Source: JBHELG01 sp046263195
GTDB lineage: Bacteria; Actinomycetota; Nitriliruptoria; Nitriliruptorales; JAHWKO01
Assembly (NCBI GenBank): GCA_046263195.1
Contig: JBHELG010000010.1
Coordinates: 1-11,073, forward strand
Direction: 5' to 3'
Length of the DNA: 11,073 nt
Position 1 is the first letter of the stretch; the number at the start of each line of letters is the position of its first letter. The translations under genes and the position numbers were made by a program. The notes beneath the pieces are model-generated. The model had not been told where the DNA came from. It worked only from the letters and a program-made list of their open reading frames with translations, and did no database searches. Below are positions 6,959 to 11,073 of the stretch, in pieces.

Positions 6959-7996
6959 TCAGTCGGTCCAGCCCGCGACGGGGTTGTGCGCCCGCAGAAC
7001 GGCCTCATGGGGCGGCGGTGGGCCAGGAGGCGTGCCGTCACCGAACGGACGGCCTCCCAACGCTTCGCGCCCGTGTGGCGACCCCCAGTTCATGAGGTCG
7101 GGTCCCACCGGCACGATCCCGGGCGGGTTGATGTCCGTGTGCACCTCGTAGTAGTGGCGCTTGATGTGCTCGAAATCGATCGTGTCGCCGAAGCCGGGTG
7201 TTTGAAACAGATCGCGAGCGTAGGCCCACAGGACCGGCATCTCGGTGAGCTTGTGCCGGTTGCACTTGAAGTGGTTGTGGTAGACGGCGTCGAAGCGCAC
7301 GAGGGTCGTGAAGAGGCGGACGTCCGCCTCGGTGATGGCGTCGCCGACCAGGTAGCGCTGCGAGGCGAGACGATCGGCCGTCCAGTCGAGCCGTGCGAAA
7401 AGTCGGCCGTACGCCTCCTCGTAGGCCTCCTGACTGCCGGAGAAACCCGCCTCGTACACCCCGTTGTTCACGTCCCGGTAGATGACCTCGGATACCTCGT
7501 CGATCTCCTCGCGGAGGTGTCGCGGGTAGAGGTCCGGGGCCCCGTCGCGATGATGCTTCCTCCACTCGGTCGAGAAGTCGAGCGTGATCTGGGCGAAGTC
7601 GTTGCTGACGACGGCCCCGCTCGGGATGTCTACGAGGGCGGGAACGGTGATTCCGTGCTCGTAGCCGGGGACGGCGAGCTCGTATGCCTCCCGGAGACGC
7701 TCGATGCCGAGCACCGGATCGACACCGCCCGGGTCGAGGTCGAACTTCCAGCTACGCCAGTCGTGGGTGGGTCCGGCGACGCCCATGGACAGCGCCGCCT
7801 CGAGCCCCAGCAGTCGACGCACGATGATCGCCCGGTTGGCCCAGGGGCAGGCGCGGCTGACGATGAGGCGATACCGGCCGGGTTCCACCGGCCAGCCCCC
7901 GTCACCGTCCGAAGTGATGCGGTTCGAGATATAGCGGGTGTCGCGTTCGAACCGGTCTTCGACGTATTTGCCCCTGGGCTCATCGTGATCGTTCAT
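6959..7996 (-). CDS. Xi-class glutathione (or mycothiol) transferase, ECM4/YqjG-like hydroquinone reductase
   Basis: A 345-residue protein closely resembling E. coli YqjG and yeast ECM4, enzymes that reduce thiol-conjugated hydroquinones. The N-terminal thioredoxin-like domain has GRYRLIVSRACPWANR (40-55), where C50 is the catalytic Cys of the CPWAH-type motif; the usual His is Asn here. The C-terminal helical domain contains ADVRLFTTLVRFDAVYHNHF, KCNRHKL, the INPPGIVPVGP block and SPHGREALGG, all family hallmarks. ATG 7996 matches the family N-terminus. It overlaps the upstream methyltransferase stop by 17 nt and no clear ribosome site is visible, so reinitiation is likely. Most actinobacteria make mycothiol rather than glutathione, so the true cosubstrate may be mycothiol; this is inference. 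The C-terminus is Pro-rich. Confidence 0.92.
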   Translation of the reverse strand: MNDHDEPRGKYVEDRFERDTRYISNRITSDGDGGWPVEPGRYRLIVSRACPWANRAIIVRRLLGLEAALSMGVAGPTHDWRSWKFDLDPGGVDPVLGIERLREAYELAVPGYEHGITVPALVDIPSGAVVSNDFAQITLDFSTEWRKHHRDGAPDLYPRHLREEIDEVSEVIYRDVNNGVYEAGFSGSQEAYEEAYGRLFARLDWTADRLASQRYLVGDAITEADVRLFTTLVRFDAVYHNHFKCNRHKLTEMPVLWAYARDLFQTPGFGDTIDFEHIKRHYYEVHTDINPPGIVPVGPDLMNWGSPHGREALGGRPFGDGTPPGPPPPHEAVLRAHNPVAGWTD

Positions 7997-8882
7997 GCCC
8001 CCGACCGTAGCGCTTGTTCGGGGGGCTCGGTCGACGCGCCCCGACGATCTGCATGAGTCCGAACGTCCGCTGCTGGAACACCTCGAGCCCGCGATCGGCG
8101 AGCGCACGTGCGAGTTCCTCGACGCCGAACATCCGGACGCCGCTGACGCGGCCGAGCAGGTCGGTGACCTGTGCGGGGGGCAGGCTCGTGGGGCGGCTCG
8201 TCGTGAGCAGCGCGAGGCGGCCGCCGGGCACAAGCGCTCGGGCCATGACGTCCAGTGCGGTCCAAGGGTCGGAAAAGAGGTGGAGCGCGGCGAAGCAGCA
8301 GACCGCGTCGACGCTGCCGGCCCGCACCCTCAGCGTGGCGACGTCGGAGCGGATGTAGACGACCTGGGAGGCATGGGTGTCTCTTGCGGCCCGGTCGAGC
8401 ATCGGTGCCGAGATGTCGATGCCGATGACGGTGCCGTGCTCACCCACCTCGCGGGCAAACGTCCGGGTGAAGTTGCCCGGTCCGCAGGCCACGTCGAGGA
8501 CCGTCGCGCCTTCCCCCAAAGCCAGCAGGTCACGGGCGAGGCGCTCTTCCTGCGCCATGGAAGGCCCCCTCGGCCCTTTGACGACTCGTCCGAGTGCCGG
8601 ACGCCACCAGCGCTCGTACACGCTTGGAACGATCCGGGTCCTCATGAGCAGCTGGGCCAGGCTGCCAGCTGGCGGGTCGTGGGCTCCGACGAGGTCGAGG
8701 TAACCACCATCGTGCGGCAGCTCTTCGGTGTCGAGTTCGAGTACCTCGGCCGCCTTCCTGACTGCCCGCTCACTCGGTGCTCCCAACGCTTCCTCCTGCT
8801 CTGCGGCGGGACCCGGCTCGGCCACGACGACAGGGCATCGCGGCACACGCAGCCAATTACCGGCGAGGTCGCCTCGGGCCAT
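7980..8882 (-). CDS. Class I SAM-dependent methyltransferase with degenerate N-terminal zinc-ribbon region
   Basis: From the chosen start, a 300-residue Rossmann methyltransferase. Motif I is VLDVACGPGNFTRTFA (128-143), the acidic residue after strand 2 is in VIGIDISAPMLDRA (152-165), and D180 precedes the strand-4 region; ARALVPGGRLALLT (214-227) is the usual late motif. Upstream, GYLDLVG (60-66) and IVPSVYERWWRP (84-95) match the linker of the methyltransferase family that includes the uncharacterised plant chloroplast proteins At1g78140/At2g41040 (from memory). Those carry a CxxC...CxxC ribbon at the N-terminus; here only one Cys remains (C16), so the ribbon seems degenerate. The substrate is unknown. 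The frame is open further upstream to 9116, but ATG 8882 best fits the family; a strong ribosome site is lacking. It is the first gene of the minus-strand cluster and overlaps the next gene by 17 nt. Confidence 0.85.
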   Translation of the reverse strand: MARGDLAGNWLRVPRCPVVVAEPGPAAEQEEALGAPSERAVRKAAEVLELDTEELPHDGGYLDLVGAHDPPAGSLAQLLMRTRIVPSVYERWWRPALGRVVKGPRGPSMAQEERLARDLLALGEGATVLDVACGPGNFTRTFAREVGEHGTVIGIDISAPMLDRAARDTHASQVVYIRSDVATLRVRAGSVDAVCCFAALHLFSDPWTALDVMARALVPGGRLALLTTSRPTSLPPAQVTDLLGRVSGVRMFGVEELARALADRGLEVFQQRTFGLMQIVGARRPSPPNKRYGRGHERSR

Positions 8883-8970
8883 CGCGACCCCGGGGGAGGT
8901 AGCCAGAAGGTCTTGGTAGCGGTTTCGTGACTCGGAGCGGCGCGGGTGCCACGATGCCCCCCCCCGGTTA

Positions 8971-8976
8971 AGAGGA
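8971..8976 (+). promoter_or_regulatory. Ribosome binding site of the 134-aa protein
   Basis: AGAGGA ends 7 nt before GTG 8984. It is the main signal that the weakly supported downstream frame is translated. An in-frame ATG at 8954 is closed by TAA at 8969-8971, so GTG 8984 is the first usable start. Confidence 0.5.
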
Positions 8977-8983
8977 TCGCCCC

Positions 8984-9388
8984 GTGCCTCCCCCGCTTCG
9001 CGTCGCTGCGTTGCCACACGAGGCCACACTGCTGCGCGTCCTCGCCGACCCCGAGCGACCTCTGGAGCTGCCACCCGTGCCCGCGGGTCACGTCGTGACC
9101 GCCTCCGCCAGCACATCGTCCCTCGTCGGACTGCTGGACGAGCTGGAACTGCGCGGATACAGAAGCGTCGGCGTGCACGCTGTCCTGCTCGGCAGGCCGG
9201 ATCTCGAGGTCATCGACCTGCTCGTGCCGGCGGCACTCCCACGCAGGTCGCCAGCTTGGTGGAGCGCGGCCGTCTCGTGCGCTGAGCACGTGTTCCGGCT
9301 CGAATTTGGGCCGGTGCGGTCGGCGCTGCGTGAGCTCCTCGCCGTCCATGCCCGAGTCACCGCGCTTGAATGGCCCGGCAACCGGTGA
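8984..9388 (+). CDS. Hypothetical protein of 134 residues
   Basis: I do not recognise this protein. It is supported by AGAGGA 7 nt before the GTG, by strong G/C bias at third codon positions, and by position: it is divergent from the methyltransferase and 63 nt ahead of the DinB gene on the same strand. The composition is Leu/Val/Ala-rich and soluble-looking, with alternating strand- and helix-like patches such as GYRSVGVHAVLLGRPDLEVIDLLVP (three sub-blocks: 58-66, 67-73, 74-82) and a WW pair followed by AVSCAEHVFRLEF. There is no signal peptide or transmembrane segment. Overlapping frames on the opposite strand look like shadows with poor composition. It might be a small regulatory or binding protein, but no function is assigned. 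Confidence 0.55.
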   Translation: MPPPLRVAALPHEATLLRVLADPERPLELPPVPAGHVVTASASTSSLVGLLDELELRGYRSVGVHAVLLGRPDLEVIDLLVPAALPRRSPAWWSAAVSCAEHVFRLEFGPVRSALRELLAVHARVTALEWPGNR

Positions 9389-9438
9389 GGCACCCTGGTC
9401 TTGAATAGGCCAAGCCGCGCATGAGCCAATCCCGCGGC

Positions 9439-9443
9439 AGGAG
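9439..9443 (+). promoter_or_regulatory. Ribosome binding site of the DinB_2 gene
   Basis: AGGAG lies 8 nt before GTG 9452, fixing a non-ATG start that matches the family N-terminus (IDWTHELTEQLDRHW). Confidence 0.7.
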
Positions 9444-9451
9444 CAGCGGCC

Positions 9452-10033
9452 GTGATCGACTGGACGCACGAGCTGACCGAGCAGCTCGACCGGCACTGGC
9501 GCAACCAGCTCCGTCCCCGGCTTGGCGGGCTCGGCGACGACGAGTACCTGTGGGAGCCCGTCTCAGTCTGTTGGAGCTTGCGCCGGCGCAGCGAGGCCAC
9601 CACTTCGATGGCCGGCGGTGCTGGTGAACTGGTAATGGACTTCGAGATTCCCGAACCCACGCCGCCGCCGGTAACCACGATCGCCTGGCGGCTCGGCCAT
9701 ATCGCCATCGGGATCTTCGGAATGCGTGCCTCCGCGCATTTCGGAGATGGATCGATCAGCTATCAGACCACTTACTGGCCCGCGACCGCCGCGGGCGCGC
9801 TCGACCTCCTCGATCACCATTACCAGCGCTGGATGGACGCCGTCCGCGCCCTCGACGTCCAGGCCCTGTCACGACCGTGCGGGCCCGCTGAGGGCCCGTT
9901 CAGCGACTACCCCTTCGCGGCCCTCATCCTCCACATCAACCGAGAGGCCATCCACCACGGCGCCGAGATCGCCCTCCTGCGGGACCTGTACCAGGCGCGC
10001 CCGATGCAGTATGAGAGCGGGCCGCCCAGCTGA
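9452..10033 (+). CDS. DinB_2 family (DinB superfamily) putative metal-dependent protein
   Basis: A 193-residue four-helix-bundle protein of the actinobacterial DinB_2 type. Landmarks are LDRHWRNQLRPRLGGL near the N-terminus, DDEYLWEP (29-36), PPPVTTIAWRLGHIAIG (71-87) and the C-terminal helix HINREAIHHGAEIALLRDLY (161-180). The candidate metal ligands are H83 in RLGH plus H161/H168/H169. DinB-superfamily enzymes include bacillithiol and mycothiol-dependent S-transferases and maleylpyruvate isomerase, but this subgroup has no assigned substrate. It starts at GTG with AGGAG 8 nt upstream and lies 38 nt before the YqeY-like gene, so the two may be co-transcribed. Length is typical for the family. 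Confidence 0.88.
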   Translation: MIDWTHELTEQLDRHWRNQLRPRLGGLGDDEYLWEPVSVCWSLRRRSEATTSMAGGAGELVMDFEIPEPTPPPVTTIAWRLGHIAIGIFGMRASAHFGDGSISYQTTYWPATAAGALDLLDHHYQRWMDAVRALDVQALSRPCGPAEGPFSDYPFAALILHINREAIHHGAEIALLRDLYQARPMQYESGPPS

Positions 10034-10071
10034 CGCCACGCGGACCACTGCCTGACATAGGAAGGAGTGGC

Positions 10072-10530
10072 ATGTCGCTGCAGGACAGGATCCAGGCCGA
10101 GCTCACCGACGCGATGAAGACTCGTGACCGGGCCCGGATGAGCGCGCTACGCCTGATTCTCGCCGAGATGCGTAACGATGCCGTGGCGCGCGGGCGCGGC
10201 CCCCAGGGGATGCTCGACGACGAGGAGGTCGCGCAGCTCCTCAGACGTGAAATGAAGCGCCGCAGGGAGTCGGCGGACGCCTTCGAGGCCGCGGGTCGCC
10301 CGGACCGGGCCGCCCAGGAGGAATCCGAGGCCGAGCTGTACGCGAGCTACCTCCCGCAGCCTCTGAGCGACGACGAGCTCGACGCCCTCGTGGACGAGGT
10401 GATCGCCGAGTCGGGGGCAAGGGCGCCACGGGGCATGGGCCCGGTCATGAAGGCGGTGATGGCCCGCGTCGGAAGCCGTGCCGAAGGTGCGCGGGTCGCG
10501 GATGTGGTCCGCGCACGGCTGCAGGGTTGA
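10072..10530 (+). CDS. YqeY/GatB-like protein (putative tRNA amidotransferase-related)
   Basis: A 152-residue helical protein of the YqeY family, related to the C-terminal domains of GatB/GatE. Visible family blocks are MSLQDRIQAELTDAMKTRD (1-19), SALRLILAEMRN, the charged REMKRRRESADAFEAAGR segment, YASYLPQPLSDDEL, and a C-terminal MGPVMKAVMARVGSRAEGARV block. The first part is the YqeY-specific helical bundle, the last part the GatB/Yqey tail domain. Whether it binds tRNA or supports amidation is not established; it is not the catalytic subunit. AAGGAG lies 4 nt before ATG 10072. The stop at 10530 is followed by about 280 nt without a clear gene. Confidence 0.93.
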   Translation: MSLQDRIQAELTDAMKTRDRARMSALRLILAEMRNDAVARGRGPQGMLDDEEVAQLLRREMKRRRESADAFEAAGRPDRAAQEESEAELYASYLPQPLSDDELDALVDEVIAESGARAPRGMGPVMKAVMARVGSRAEGARVADVVRARLQG

Positions 10531-10810
10531 GGTCGGCACCTTTTCATGAGCTTCGCATCGAGCGGTCGCGACTGCGCATAGCAGCGCTAACGCCGCTTCA
10601 TATGCCGTGGCTCGCGGACTCGGCTTTGTCCTCGAAAGAACGGAAAGATAAGCCATCTCGCGGGCCACAGCGGCAGGCTCACGCGAGTCGACGTGCACCT
10701 CTACGGCCTGCTTTCCGGGAACTCATTTCCCTAGCTGGCCGAGCAGGTCCCAGGATGACACAGGTGTGGCGATCGCCTTCGCCGCTCCGCGAGGCCATCT
10801 CGAACGGTCC
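10531..10810. other. Intergenic region between yqeY-like and HNH genes
   Basis: About 280 bases in which I find no supported gene. It has noticeably more AT-rich patches than the rest (for example around 10610-10660) and contains a small palindrome GTCGCGAC at 10564-10571 and an inverted CTCGCG/CGCGAG pair separated by about 19 nt. No poly-T tract follows any hairpin. The open frames here overlap in several frames and have no ribosome site. Confidence 0.4.
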
Positions 10811-11073
10811 TCACTTTGGCAGCGGTGGCGGTGGACGTCGTCGCAGGTGTGTGCCGCGGGGGAGGGAGGTCCAGGTGCGGCCGTTTCGGGTGATCGTGAA
10901 CACCCCGGTTTCGGGGTCGAGGCGCTGTTTCCAGTTGCGGTCGTGCACGAGCTTGTGCCAGCGGCGCAGCAGCAGGGTGAGCTGGTCGGGATGATGCTCG
11001 CCACCGTCGGCCTGCTCGACCACATGGTGCACGTCCGCCCACGGGGCGGGGCCGGTGGAGCCGGGGAAGCGAC
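10811..11073 (-). CDS. 13E12/DUF222-type HNH endonuclease family protein, C-terminal part (5' end outside window)
   Basis: The visible 86 C-terminal residues run from the right edge to TGA at 10811. The block RFPGSTGPAPWADVHHVVEQ followed by ADGGEHHPDQLTLLLRRWHKLVHD is the typical C-terminal HNH module of the actinobacterial 13E12 repeat proteins, and WKQRLDPETGVFTITRNGRTW is the usual tail. In standard members the module has Zn-binding Cys residues (CRFPGC, WCD, LLC) and an Asn in the DxNL block. Here the positions corresponding to the second, third and fourth Cys are Ser, Ala and Leu, and the Asn is Gln (codon 10982-10984). This may abolish or alter nuclease activity. The N-terminal DUF222 domain is outside the window, so the full gene cannot be checked. 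Confidence 0.82.
   Translation of the reverse strand, partial: RFPGSTGPAPWADVHHVVEQADGGEHHPDQLTLLLRRWHKLVHDRNWKQRLDPETGVFTITRNGRTWTSLPRGTHLRRRPPPPLPK

Noticed and set aside
7997..8233. N-terminal extension of the thiol transferase frame to 8233
   Set aside because: The extra residues are low-complexity and overlap the methyltransferase; the ECM4/YqjG N-terminus aligns from ATG 7996.
6827..8930. Long plus-strand frames opposite the thiol transferase and methyltransferase
   Set aside because: The opposite strand carries two genes with clear catalytic motifs; the plus-strand frames have no motif and no ribosome site.
8883..9116. Extension of the methyltransferase frame to 9116
   Set aside because: The added residues are Arg/Ala-rich, lack family similarity and would overlap the start of the plus-strand gene at 8984.
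8642..9708. Minus-strand open frames opposite the 134-aa and DinB_2 genes
   Set aside because: They overlap a clear DinB_2 gene in part, have Ser/Arg-rich compositions and lack ribosome sites.

Overview
High-GC DNA (my estimate is about 70% G+C, not computed) that reads as an ordinary chromosomal stretch of an actinobacterium. The evidence is the sufR-sufB-sufD gene order, a 13E12/DUF222-type HNH protein, a DinB_2 protein of the kind common in actinobacteria, strong G/C preference at third codon positions, and frequent GTG starts. Acidimicrobiia or a similar deep actinobacterial lineage is possible, but the sequence alone does not decide it. I see no tRNA, rRNA, CRISPR array, insertion sequence or prophage gene.

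Layout. (1) 1-3525, minus strand: the proximal part of a SUF iron-sulfur cluster assembly operon. It runs sufR (Fe-S sensing repressor), sufB (scaffold), then sufD, which leaves the window at the left edge. sufB and sufD are joined by an ATGA stop/start overlap. A recognisable promoter precedes sufR, and a perfect 6-bp inverted repeat overlaps its -10 box, suggesting autoregulation. (2) 3902-4342, minus: a small single-pass membrane protein with an amphipathic helical N-terminus. It is divergent from (3) 4456-5307, plus: a CPBP/CAAX-type intramembrane protease. (4) 5349-8882, minus: a tight four-gene cluster in transcription order: class I methyltransferase, Xi-class (ECM4/YqjG-like) thiol transferase, saccharopine dehydrogenase-like oxidoreductase, HIT hydrolase. 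Two of its three junctions overlap. (5) 8984-10530, plus: an unrecognised 134-residue protein, a DinB_2 protein and a YqeY/GatB-like protein. (6) 10811-11073, minus: the C-terminal end of a 13E12 HNH protein with an altered HNH core, running off the right edge.

How the genes work together. The SUF genes form one pathway: SufR presumably senses Fe-S status and controls production of the SufB-SufD scaffold, and sufC, sufS and sufU probably lie beyond the left edge. The methyltransferase-to-HIT cluster looks co-transcribed, and its members suggest small-molecule (quinone, thiol or lipid) metabolism or detoxification, but the substrate is unknown. I did not find a clearly new system. The best leads are the sufR operator, the thiol-transferase cluster in a lineage that normally lacks glutathione, the intramembrane protease with its divergent membrane partner, and the H-Q-H variant HNH protein.
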